From positions 1-5,007 of the forward strand of contig JAIXYF010000477.1 of NCBI GenBank assembly GCA_027490345.1: a stretch of 5,007 nucleotides of DNA, written 5' to 3'. This document shows, piece by piece, positions 1 to 5,007 of the stretch. A program made the translations under genes and the position numbers. Position 1 is the first letter of the stretch; each line of letters opens with the position of its first letter. The notes below the pieces were generated by a model, which ran no database searches, was not told where the DNA came from, and saw nothing but the letters and a program-made list of their open reading frames with translations. The stretch comes from Novosphingobium sp. (GTDB lineage: Bacteria; Pseudomonadota; Alphaproteobacteria; Sphingomonadales; Sphingomonadaceae).

Positions 1-406
1 GCGTGCGCAGGGCCTTGTCGGCGAGGCCAGGCAGTCCCGGTTTCGCGGGCTTGGCGGGTTCGTCGGTGCCTTCTGCGGCGGCGGCCTTTTCACCCGCTGT
101 CCCGGCGACATAGGCAGCGGCCAGTTCAACGCCGAGCGTGGCAAGATCGACCGCGCGGCGCGGGATCGACATGCGGGCGAGGGTGCCCTTGCGCGTGGCC
201 CTGCGTGTGGCCTTGTCGCCCGCTCCTGCGCGGGCCAGCGCACCGGCCACAAGCGCGCCCAGCACAATGCCGCCCGCGACCATGGCGACGGGATGTTCCT
301 CGACAAAGCCCTTGACCTTGCCGAGCGGATCGGAGGCCGTTGCAGTTTCGGCCTGCTCGGCTTCGGCCTGCCCGGTTTCCGGATGGGGTGTTTTGCTATC
401 GGTCAT
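1..406 (-). CDS. Small Ala-rich membrane-anchored protein with YqjD/ElaB-like anchor (partial, C-terminus off window)
   Basis: The frame is open from an ATG at 406-404 to base 1, giving 135 residues with no stop. The start is supported by GAGGA six bases upstream and by an ATGA overlap with the stop of the preceding gene. Residues 1-30 are polar and rich in Ala, Glu and Thr. Residues 38-58 (HPVAMVAGGIVLGALVAGAL) form a Gly/Ala-rich hydrophobic segment of glycine-zipper type, preceded by FVEE, much like the C-terminal anchor of DUF883 (YqjD/ElaB) proteins. A basic stretch follows (about 64-84: KATRRATRK, IPRR), then a weaker amphipathic or hydrophobic stretch (85-102) and a Lys/Ala/Pro-rich tail (about 107-127). 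It is the fourth gene of the leftward cluster, so co-expression with the other small membrane proteins is expected. Function is unknown. The family link rests on the anchor pattern only, and the missing C-terminus could change it. Confidence 0.8.
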   Translation of the reverse strand, partial: MTDSKTPHPETGQAEAEQAETATASDPLGKVKGFVEEHPVAMVAGGIVLGALVAGALARAGAGDKATRRATRKGTLARMSIPRRAVDLATLGVELAAAYVAGTAGEKAAAAEGTDEPAKPAKPGLPGLADKALRT

Positions 407-708
407 GTCACGTCCTCGGCTTCCATGTCGCCTGTGGCAACGCGGCCTTTGATCAGGCGGATCAGGGGGCGGCGGAAGAACCAGGCCGCAAGCAGCGCAG
501 CGGTGCCAGCGATCACCGGCACATTGGCTTTTGCCACTGCCTTGGCTTCGTCCACCGTATCGATCACGCGGTCCATCGCGGCGTTCTTGATGCGCGTGGG
601 GATGGGGCGTTCGGCAAGGCCGGTGCGCAGCGCATCCTTGCGCCCGGTGAACCGGGCCCAGGCCGCATCGCGCAGCGCGCGCGCTTCGTGCAGCGTGTCT
701 TCGCTCAT
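403..708 (-). CDS. Small single-helix membrane protein, YqjK-like by position
   Basis: This is a 101-residue protein. The chosen ATG at 708-706 overlaps the upstream stop as ATGA. The frame stays open further upstream to 828, but a start there would lie deep inside the holin-like gene and add an Arg/Gly/Cys-rich, non-protein-like leader. The N-terminal 60 residues are charged and probably helical. Residues 63-78 (VPVIAGTAALLAAWFF) form one short membrane segment, followed by basic RRPLIRLIKGR (79-89) and an acidic tail. Positive charges right after the helix predict that this side stays cytoplasmic. In E. coli, yqjK follows yqjE and also encodes a protein of about 100 residues with a short Trp-containing hydrophobic segment followed by basic residues. 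I infer a positional and architectural counterpart, not proven homology. No enzymatic motif is visible. Confidence 0.82.
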   Translation of the reverse strand: MSEDTLHEARALRDAAWARFTGRKDALRTGLAERPIPTRIKNAAMDRVIDTVDEAKAVAKANVPVIAGTAALLAAWFFRRPLIRLIKGRVATGDMEAEDVT

Positions 709-1085
709 GCCGCGCGGTCCCCCCCCTTGAGCGCGCGCAAAGTGGAGCGCACGCGGCTGACGGCGCCAAGCACGCATAGGCCCGCAAGCGCAAGCAGGCC
801 CAGCACGACAGCGGCCAGCGCGCCCCACGGCCCGATCAGCGGCGCCAGCGCCAGCAGCAGGCCCATCACCAGCGCCATCAGCGTAAAGAAGAGCAGCACC
901 AGCGCCAGGACGCCGAAAATGAGCACACTTTTGACGCGCCCGAGCACGAAGCCCGCGCGCGCCTTCTGAAAGGCGATTTCAGCGCCAAGCAGCGTCTGCC
1001 CGTCTTCCAGCAGCGCGCGCACGCCGCCGATCAGCGAATCCTGCTCCGCCGTTTCGTCATCGGTATGAACCTTGTCCTCGGTCAC
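705..1085 (-). CDS. Phage holin superfamily III / YqjE-like membrane protein (PF07332-type)
   Basis: This is a 126-residue protein. The start is GTG at 1085-1083: an in-frame TGA lies four codons upstream and there is no other start before the membrane segment. No clear Shine-Dalgarno is seen, and the start lies 9 bases after the stop of the preceding gene, so expression may depend on coupling. Residues 1-30 are acidic. An amphipathic segment (about 31-50, LLGAEIAFQKARAGFVLGR) leads into two strongly hydrophobic helices at about 53-81 and 86-109, then a short basic tail. This layout matches PF07332 (putative holin-X, which includes E. coli YqjE), whose usual length is about 120-140 residues. 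The holin name reflects family membership; no endolysin or phage gene is nearby, so a housekeeping envelope role is likelier than lysis. A run of eight G residues lies in the last codons. Confidence 0.88.
   Translation of the reverse strand: MTEDKVHTDDETAEQDSLIGGVRALLEDGQTLLGAEIAFQKARAGFVLGRVKSVLIFGVLALVLLFFTLMALVMGLLLALAPLIGPWGALAAVVLGLLALAGLCVLGAVSRVRSTLRALKGGDRAA
719..726 (-). other. G8 homopolymer tract at a coupled gene junction
   Basis: On the minus strand the tract reads AAGGGGGGGGAC, in frame as AAG GGG GGG GAC near the end of the holin-like gene. It therefore contains G GGG GGG in the X XXY YYZ phase of a -1 slippery heptamer. It also sits about 10 bases before the ATG of the next gene (708) and may double as its Shine-Dalgarno. 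The tract is certain; any function is inferred. Confidence 0.6.
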
Positions 1086-1094
1086 GCTGAAGGA

Positions 1095-1778
1095 TCAGGC
1101 TTCCGTGGTTTCGTCGGTAGCCGGGGCTGCAGTTGCAGTCTCAGTCGGCGCGGGCTTGCGGCGCAGCAGGCGCGTAAGCACGAACCCGGTAACCGCCGCG
1201 ATGCCGAGCGCCTTGACCGGGCTCTTCTTCACGAACGTCACGATCTCTTCGCCGATTTCGGGAATGTCCCTCGCGTCCAGATTGGCGGCGGTGGACTGCA
1301 GCGTGTGGGCCGCGCCGCGCGCATAATCGCCATACTGGACGCCCAGCTTCTCGTCGATGAGGCCGGCGTTGGTCTCGATCGTTTCGCCAAGGGTCGAGAG
1401 CGCAGCGGTAGCCTTGTCCTTGCCCTGGCGCGCCAGATCAAGCGCAACGACTTTCGCCTGCTCGGCATATTCGCCTGCCTTCTCGGTCACTTCGGAGGCA
1501 GTAGCGGTCACCGTTTCGGTCAGCGCAGCGGTGCGTTCACGCGCTTCGCCCGAAAGATTGGCGGCGCTCGCCTTTGCGTCTTCGATGGCTTTGCCAAAGC
1601 GGGTGGTGACAGCACTGGCGGTCTCGGAAACCGCTTCCTCGATCTGGGCGACTTCAGCAGGCACAGCTTCGGGAACCGCTTCAACCACGGTTTCGACAAC
1701 CTTGAGCGCAGCCTTCTTGCGGCTCTTCGCGGGCTTGGCGGCGGCTTCGGGAGCCGCGTTCTCGGGGGTATCGGACAT
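1095..1778 (-). CDS. YqjD/ElaB (DUF883)-like coiled-coil protein with C-terminal membrane anchor
   Basis: This is a 227-residue protein. The ATG at 1778-1776 has AAAGGA upstream with an 8-base spacer, and it is the first gene of the leftward cluster. Residues 1-25 are low-complexity Ala/Pro/Lys. Residues about 26-130 are rich in Ala, Glu, Thr and Val with heptad-like spacing, as in long amphipathic helices or coiled coils. Residues 166-185 carry a more specific segment (NLDARDIPEIGEEIVTFVKK). Residues 187-203 (PVKALGIAAVTGFVLTR) form a short Gly/Ala-bearing hydrophobic anchor followed by LLRRK, and the last 20 residues are Thr/Ala/Glu. The FVxxxPVxxxG anchor plus basic stop resembles DUF883 proteins, but E. 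coli YqjD and ElaB are only about 100 residues, so this version has a greatly extended N-terminal helix. YqjD-type proteins are inner-membrane proteins, and E. coli YqjD was reported to bind ribosomes in stationary phase. Transfer of that role to this gene is speculative. Apolipoprotein-like similarity to repetitive helices could mislead database searches. Confidence 0.85.
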   Translation of the reverse strand: MSDTPENAAPEAAAKPAKSRKKAALKVVETVVEAVPEAVPAEVAQIEEAVSETASAVTTRFGKAIEDAKASAANLSGEARERTAALTETVTATASEVTEKAGEYAEQAKVVALDLARQGKDKATAALSTLGETIETNAGLIDEKLGVQYGDYARGAAHTLQSTAANLDARDIPEIGEEIVTFVKKSPVKALGIAAVTGFVLTRLLRRKPAPTETATAAPATDETTEA

Positions 1779-1815
1779 CGTGCGGATCCTTTCGCGGGAG
1801 CGATTCTGGAATGGA

Positions 1816-1829
1816 GGCTAGTCCTAGCC
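1816..1829. repeat. Perfect short palindrome GGCTAG-TC-CTAGCC
   Basis: Six-base arms are separated by two bases. The palindrome lies 37 bases upstream of the ATG of the leftward cluster, where it could be an operator or a leader hairpin. A palindrome of this size can occur by chance, so function is unproven. Confidence 0.4.
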
Positions 1830-1918
1830 CAAATGCCGCAGGCGCGAAAGGCGCGCAGGGTCCGTTTTAGCGTGTGCAAGAGCCTGCCGGTCCGGTCCCG
1901 CGCCGAGGTCCATCGCCA

Positions 1919-1938
1919 GCCGGGCTTGTCACCCCGGC
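1919..1938. repeat. Inverted repeat GCCGGG-N8-CCCGGC upstream of eno
   Basis: Six-base perfect arms (1919-1924 and 1933-1938) enclose CTTGTCAC. The repeat overlaps the best -35-like hexamer for eno. It could be an operator half-site pair, but GC-rich arms like these are common by chance in such a genome. Confidence 0.3.
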
Positions 1939-1953
1939 AATGCCCCGATAGGG
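1926..1953 (+). promoter_or_regulatory. Weak candidate sigma-70 promoter for eno
   Basis: TTGTCA at 1926-1931 matches five of six bases of the -35 consensus. At a 15-16 base spacing the best -10 is GATAGG/ATAGGG (1947-1953), a poor match. It would place transcription start some 25-30 bases before the eno ATG. This is offered as the best candidate only. Confidence 0.25.
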
Positions 1954-1986
1954 CGCGCGGCAGACCTGAAGCAACGAGGAAGCGCC

Positions 1987-3270
1987 ATGACCGCGATCAT
2001 CGACATTCACGCCCGCGAAATCCTCGACAGCCGGGGCAACCCGACCGTCGAAGTCGATGTGCTGCTGGAGGACGGCTCGTTTGGCCGCGCCGCAGTGCCC
2101 TCCGGCGCTTCGACCGGCGCGCATGAAGCGGTGGAACTGCGCGATGGCGATCCCGCGCGCTACAAGGGCAAGGGCGTGCTGCACGCGGTGGGCGCGGTGA
2201 ACGGTGAGATTGCCGGCGCGCTCGTCGATATGGACGCCGAAGACCAGCGCGATATCGATCTTGCCATGATTGCGCTCGACGGCACCGAAAACAAGAGCCG
2301 CCTCGGCGCCAACGCGATTCTGGGCACCAGCATGGCAGTGGCCAAGGCCGCGGCGGATGCGCGCGGCCTGCCGCTCTACAGCTATGTCGGCGGGGTTTCG
2401 GCGCATCTTCTGCCGGTGCCGATGATGAACATCATCAACGGCGGCGAACATGCCGACAACCCGATCGATTTCCAGGAATTCATGATCATGCCGGTCGGCG
2501 CGCCGACGTTGGCCGAAGCGGTGCGCTGGGGCTCGGAAGTGTTCCACACGCTGAAGAAGGCGCTTCACCAGAAGGGCCTCGCTACCGGCGTGGGCGACGA
2601 GGGCGGCTTTGCGCCCAATATCGCCAGCACGCGCGATGCGCTTGATTTCGTGATGGCCTCGATCGAACAGGCCGGGTTCAAGCCCGGCACCGATATCGTG
2701 CTTGCGCTCGATTGCGCCGCGACCGAGTTCTTCAAGGACGGCAAGTACGAGATCAGCGGCGAGGGACTCTCGCTCTCCCCCGATGCCATGGCCGATTACC
2801 TTGCCGCGCTGACCGATGCCTATCCGATCCGCTCGATCGAGGACGGCATGAGCGAGGACGATTTCGAGGGCTGGGCCGCGCTGACCGCCAAGATCGGCAA
2901 GACGGTGCAACTGGTGGGTGATGACCTTTTCGTCACCAACCCCAAGCGCCTCACGATGGGCATTGCCAGGGGCCTCGCCAATTCGCTGCTGGTCAAGGTC
3001 AACCAGATCGGCACACTGACCGAGACGCTGGAGGCGGTCAGCATCGCGCAGCGCAATGGTTACACCGCGGTCATGTCGCACCGTTCGGGCGAGACCGAGG
3101 ACGCGACGATTGCCGATCTGGCGGTCGCCACCAACTGCGGCCAGATCAAGACGGGCAGCCTTGCCCGGTCGGACCGGCTTGCCAAGTACAACCAGCTCAT
3201 CCGCATCGAGGAAGAGCTGGGCCAGTCGGCGCGCTATGCCGGTGCGGCAGCATTTGGACGGCTCGCCTGA
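1987..3270 (+). CDS. eno: Enolase (phosphopyruvate hydratase, EC 4.2.1.11)
   Basis: Enolase converts 2-phosphoglycerate to phosphoenolpyruvate in glycolysis and runs in reverse in gluconeogenesis. It is cytosolic and Mg-dependent. The 427 residues match the usual bacterial length of about 425-432. The ATG is preceded by GAGGA with a 6-base spacer, and the N-terminus (IIDIHAREILDSRGNPTVEV) is canonical. The substrate loop SGASTGAHEAVELRD spans 39-53; H155 and E164 lie in GGEHADNPIDFQEF; the catalytic acid/base E205 is in GDEGGFAP. By family alignment from memory the Mg ligands are D242 (LALDCA), E285 (SIEDG) and D312 (GDDLF). K337 sits in the signature LLVKVNQIGTLTET (335-348), H365-R366-S367 in MSHRSGETED, and K388 in QIKTGSLARSDR. 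No key residue is missing. It faces the leftward membrane-protein cluster. In many alphaproteobacteria eno lies near ftsB and pdhA; neither directly follows here. It is probably expressed constitutively from the upstream intergenic region. Confidence 0.98.
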   Translation: MTAIIDIHAREILDSRGNPTVEVDVLLEDGSFGRAAVPSGASTGAHEAVELRDGDPARYKGKGVLHAVGAVNGEIAGALVDMDAEDQRDIDLAMIALDGTENKSRLGANAILGTSMAVAKAAADARGLPLYSYVGGVSAHLLPVPMMNIINGGEHADNPIDFQEFMIMPVGAPTLAEAVRWGSEVFHTLKKALHQKGLATGVGDEGGFAPNIASTRDALDFVMASIEQAGFKPGTDIVLALDCAATEFFKDGKYEISGEGLSLSPDAMADYLAALTDAYPIRSIEDGMSEDDFEGWAALTAKIGKTVQLVGDDLFVTNPKRLTMGIARGLANSLLVKVNQIGTLTETLEAVSIAQRNGYTAVMSHRSGETEDATIADLAVATNCGQIKTGSLARSDRLAKYNQLIRIEEELGQSARYAGAAAFGRLA

Positions 3271-3273
3271 GGA

Positions 3274-3291
3274 TTTAAGCGACCGCTTAAA
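3274..3291 (+). terminator. Inverted repeat 3 bases after eno stop, possible weak terminator
   Basis: TTTAAGCG-AC-CGCTTAAA is a perfect 8-base inverted repeat (a 7-bp stem with a 4-base loop is more realistic). The stem is A/T-rich for this genome and is followed by AGCTCTTTCC, a poor U-tract. Its position just after eno suggests transcript 3'-end formation or an mRNA-stabilising end. The missing U-run makes classical intrinsic termination uncertain, and an operator for the next gene is an alternative. Confidence 0.4.
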
Positions 3292-3308
3292 AGCTCTTTC
3301 CAATCCCC

Positions 3309-3341
3309 TCACTCTCTGCCAGTCTTGCTGGCGGAGAGTGA
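3309..3341 (+). promoter_or_regulatory. 14-bp stem-loop that sequesters the ribosome-binding site of the phosphotransferase gene
   Basis: The left arm (3309-3322, TCACTCTCTGCCAG) pairs with the right arm (3328-3341, CTGGCGGAGAGTGA) over 14 bp, with a single T-G wobble (3317/3333) and a 5-base loop TCTTG. The right arm contains GGAG (3333-3336), the Shine-Dalgarno of the gene starting at 3345. The fold would therefore occlude ribosome loading. No T-run follows, so it is not a textbook terminator. It may be a translational control element, an RNA-processing site, or a terminator of eno lacking a U-tract. Confidence 0.65.
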
Positions 3342-3344
3342 TGC

Positions 3345-4439
3345 ATGGACGAATTTCCAAGCACGGCTGCGGCGGTAACGCCGGGCTGGATCGAAGCGCA
3401 TCTGGCGCGTGCCGGGCTGCTGGGAGACGCGCGGATTACCGGGCTGGAGCACTGCTCCATCGGCACCGGACAAGTGGGCGATACCGCGCGCTTCACGATT
3501 GCTTATGATCGACTCACCGCCGCGCCGGCAACGCTGGCGGGCAAGTTCGCCTCCGCCGATCCCACCAGCCGGGGCACGGCGGCGGCGATGATGCTCTATG
3601 TCAAGGAAGTGGGCTTCTACCGCGAGTTGGCCGGGCTGATCGATGTGCGCACGCCGCAAGTCTACGCGGCACACATCAATCCCGAGGGCACTGATTTCGT
3701 GCTGCTGTTCGAGGATCTGGCGCCGACCCGCGGCGGCAACCAGCTTGAGGGATGCAGTCTGGCAGATGCCGAGGCCGCGATCCGGCAGGCAGCCGCGCTT
3801 CATGCGGCAACCAAGGGGCATCCGGCCGTTCTGGGAGCAGAATGGCTCCACGGGCGCGAAGGATTGCTGGCTGAGATCGGGCGGCTCTATCATCAGGCCC
3901 ATGCGATCTTCCGCGAACGCTATGCCGGGCAACTGGCAGCGGATGCCATGGCGCTCTGCGATGCACTTGATAGCCGGGTGGAGCACTGGCTGGCGCGCCA
4001 GCCGGAAGAACCCTGCCTGATCCACGGCGATTTCCGGCTGGATAACATGCTGTTTGGTGTGGGCGGCGGCGCGGAGCCCATCGCCATCGTCGATTGGCAG
4101 ACCTGCACCATCGGCTGCGCGATGACAGACGTGGGTTATTTCATGGGCTGCGGCATCGGCAGCGACCTGCGCCGTCCCCACGAGGCGGCGCTGCTGGGCC
4201 TCTATGCTGCGGAAAGCGCGCGCCGGGGCGCACCGATTGCGCACGATGTGATGATGCGGCGCTACCGCATTGGCGCGCTGCACGGGCTGTTCACCGCAGT
4301 GTTCAGCGCCGCCTTCGTGGTGCGCACCGAGCGAGGCGACGCCAACTTCCTTTCAATGGCGCGCGGCGCCGCCGAACTCGCGCTTGATCATGATAGCATC
4401 GGCGCGCTGGACGCCATGATGGAGAATCCCAAATGCTGA
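3345..4439 (+). CDS. APH-fold phosphotransferase family protein (small-molecule kinase)
   Basis: This 364-residue protein has the aminoglycoside/choline kinase-like (PF01636-type) fold, predicted cytosolic and ATP-dependent. The ATG has GGAG with an 8-base spacer. Residues 1-35 are a helical lead-in (WIEAHLARAGL). A glycine-bearing loop, IGTGQVGDTARF, lies at 39-50. K67 (LAGKF) is the likely ATP-binding lysine, and E88 or E94 in YVKEVGFYREL the likely helix-C glutamate. The hinge is FVLLFEDLAP (118-127). The catalytic motif is LIHGDFRLDNMLF (H227, D229, N234), and IAIVDWQ (D250) supplies the second metal-binding Asp. All kinase elements appear intact. The HGDF...N and VDWQ versions are shared by APH-type and ecdysteroid-kinase-like proteins; nothing identifies an aminoglycoside substrate, so resistance should not be assumed. 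The start lies 74 bases after eno, behind a strong hairpin, and the stop overlaps the next gene by 7 bases. Substrate is unknown; a hydroxylated lipid, steroid or terpenoid is conceivable. Confidence 0.92.
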   Translation: MDEFPSTAAAVTPGWIEAHLARAGLLGDARITGLEHCSIGTGQVGDTARFTIAYDRLTAAPATLAGKFASADPTSRGTAAAMMLYVKEVGFYRELAGLIDVRTPQVYAAHINPEGTDFVLLFEDLAPTRGGNQLEGCSLADAEAAIRQAAALHAATKGHPAVLGAEWLHGREGLLAEIGRLYHQAHAIFRERYAGQLAADAMALCDALDSRVEHWLARQPEEPCLIHGDFRLDNMLFGVGGGAEPIAIVDWQTCTIGCAMTDVGYFMGCGIGSDLRRPHEAALLGLYAAESARRGAPIAHDVMMRRYRIGALHGLFTAVFSAAFVVRTERGDANFLSMARGAAELALDHDSIGALDAMMENPKC

Positions 4440-5007
4440 CGAACGGCGACGACTTCCCGCTGCACCAGACGCCCGAACCGATTGCCTATTCCGGCACCGA
4501 CCGCAATTTCTACGATCGCTATTTCTTCAACGGCTATGCGCCCGATGGCACCGACTTCTTCGCGGCGGCGTTCGGAATCTATCCGCACCTCAACGTGGCG
4601 GACGCGCATTTCTGCTTCATCAAGGACGGGGTGCAGCATTCGCTCCACGCCTCGCGCGAGCTGAACATGGAGCGGCTGGATCTGACCTGCGGGCCGATTG
4701 CCATCCGCATCGAGGAGCCGCTGCGCCAGCTTTCGATCAGCGTGGAGGGGGAGGGGATCAAGGCCGAGATCACCTTCACTGGCCGCGCCTTTCCCATCGA
4801 AGAACCGCGCTTCATCCACCGCATCGGCCCGCGCACCTTCATGGATTACACGCGGCTCACGCAGAACGGACACTACACCGGCTGGGTCGAGATCGACGGG
4901 GTGCGTACGGTGCTGAAGCCCGGCACGGCGGGCACGCGCGATCGCAGCTGGGGTGTGCGGCCCATCGGCACAAGCGACACGCAGCCACATGGCCACGGCG
5001 TGGTGCC
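4433..5007 (+). CDS. Protein of unknown function, DUF7064/lipocalin-like (partial, C-terminus off window)
   Basis: The frame is open from ATG 4433 to the right edge, giving 191 residues with no stop. The start overlaps the kinase stop as ATGCTGA and has GGAGA seven bases upstream (4421-4425), typical of translational coupling. There is no signal peptide or membrane segment. The N-terminal half is aromatic-rich (NFYDRYFFNGY at 25-35, FGIYPHLNVADAHF at 47-60). Alternating beta-like stretches follow (88-118, GPIAIRIEEPLRQLSISVEG and beyond). Next comes GHYTGWVEIDG (146-156), then GTRDRSWGVRPIG (167-179). The RDRSWGVRP motif recalls DUF7064/DUF2804/CrtC-AttH-like beta-barrel proteins that bind or modify hydrophobic ligands; this is recalled similarity, not a search result. 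Pairing with an APH-fold kinase suggests a shared substrate. The catalytic role, if any, is unknown. Confidence 0.85.
   Translation, partial: MLTNGDDFPLHQTPEPIAYSGTDRNFYDRYFFNGYAPDGTDFFAAAFGIYPHLNVADAHFCFIKDGVQHSLHASRELNMERLDLTCGPIAIRIEEPLRQLSISVEGEGIKAEITFTGRAFPIEEPRFIHRIGPRTFMDYTRLTQNGHYTGWVEIDGVRTVLKPGTAGTRDRSWGVRPIGTSDTQPHGHGVV

Larger units (their letters stand above)
1779..1986. promoter_or_regulatory. Divergent intergenic region between the yqjD-like cluster and eno
   Basis: These 208 bases separate two divergent starts (ATG at 1778 on minus, ATG at 1987 on plus) and must carry both promoters unless one lies inside a gene. I found no convincing small gene or RNA gene. It holds a perfect palindrome nearer the leftward gene (1816-1829), an interrupted inverted repeat overlapping a weak promoter match nearer eno (1919-1952), and Shine-Dalgarno sequences for both flanking genes (AAAGGA on minus; GAGGA, 6-base spacer, on plus). 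I looked for the alphaproteobacterial general-stress (EcfG-type) pattern GGAAC-N16/17-GTT and saw no good match on either strand. Confidence 0.7.

Noticed and set aside
709..828. Upstream extension of the YqjK-like gene to a start at 828
   Set aside because: It would overlap the holin-like gene by 124 bases and encode a Cys/Arg/Gly-rich leader; the ATG at 708 with ATGA overlap is far better. The open frame matters only for the frameshift idea.
340..969. 209-codon plus-strand frame opposite the holin-like and YqjK-like genes
   Set aside because: It is antisense to two membrane proteins with clear helices and coupled starts. The translation is Arg/Ser/Ala-rich without motifs.
705..1085. Holin-like gene as evidence of a prophage
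   Set aside because: No endolysin, integrase, structural or attachment-site sequence is nearby, and PF07332 proteins are common chromosomal membrane proteins.
1942..1954. GCCC-N5-GGGC repeat upstream of eno
   Set aside because: Four-base GC arms are expected by chance at this base composition.
1065..2126. 353-codon plus-strand frame over the yqjD-like gene and into eno
   Set aside because: It is antisense to the yqjD-like gene and overlaps the start of eno in another frame. The translation is Gly/Arg/Phe-rich without motifs, and the intergenic region would fall inside it.
1867..3360. Long open frame (497 codons) on the minus strand across eno
   Set aside because: It is antisense to a fully conserved enolase. 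Its His/Arg/Ala/Gly-rich composition is what GC-rich third-position bias produces on the opposite strand, and no domain is recognisable.
3309..4283. 324-codon minus-strand frame opposite the phosphotransferase gene
   Set aside because: The plus strand carries an intact kinase with all motifs; the minus frame is compositional shadow.
3345..4439. Aminoglycoside resistance gene
   Set aside because: Only the general kinase fold is shared; the substrate-binding region does not resemble a resistance enzyme I recognise, and the operon partner points to metabolism.
4388..4996. 202-codon minus-strand frame opposite the last gene
   Set aside because: The plus-strand frame has a Shine-Dalgarno, an overlapping start typical of operons, and a conserved-looking motif; the minus frame has none.

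Overview
The window is GC-rich and densely coding. Its eno sequence, codon use and small Ala-rich membrane proteins look alphaproteobacterial, most likely a sphingomonad (Novosphingobium/Sphingomonas-like). That assignment is inference from style, because there is no rRNA or other taxonomic marker here.

Layout: two divergent blocks flank an intergenic region at 1779-1986. Leftward (minus strand) from 1778 runs a tight run of four small membrane-associated genes: an Ala/Glu-rich YqjD/ElaB-like protein with a C-terminal anchor (1095-1778); a two-helix holin-superfamily-III/YqjE-like protein with a GTG start (705-1085); a 101-residue single-helix protein in the position of YqjK (403-708); and a second anchor-bearing protein that leaves the window at base 1 (1-406). 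The last three are joined by 4-base ATGA stop/start overlaps. The set resembles the enterobacterial yqjD-yqjE-yqjK locus in order and architecture. E. coli YqjD is an inner-membrane protein reported to bind ribosomes in stationary phase, so an envelope or stress role is plausible but not shown here.

Rightward (plus strand) from 1987 is a complete, apparently fully functional enolase gene (eno). A 74-base gap follows it, holding two inverted repeats. The second is a 14-bp stem that buries the ribosome-binding site of the next gene. That gene (3345-4439) is an APH-fold small-molecule phosphotransferase. It overlaps by 7 bases a gene (from 4433, cut by the right edge) for a protein of unknown function with a conserved TRDRSWGVRP-like motif, recalling lipocalin-like/DUF7064-type proteins. 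The kinase and the unknown protein form a translationally coupled pair, probably acting on the same unidentified small molecule.

No tRNA, rRNA, CRISPR array, insertion sequence or phage module was seen. The best candidates for something new are the hairpin over the kinase start, the in-frame G8 slippery tract at the holin-like/YqjK-like junction, and the uncharacterised kinase plus unknown-protein pair.
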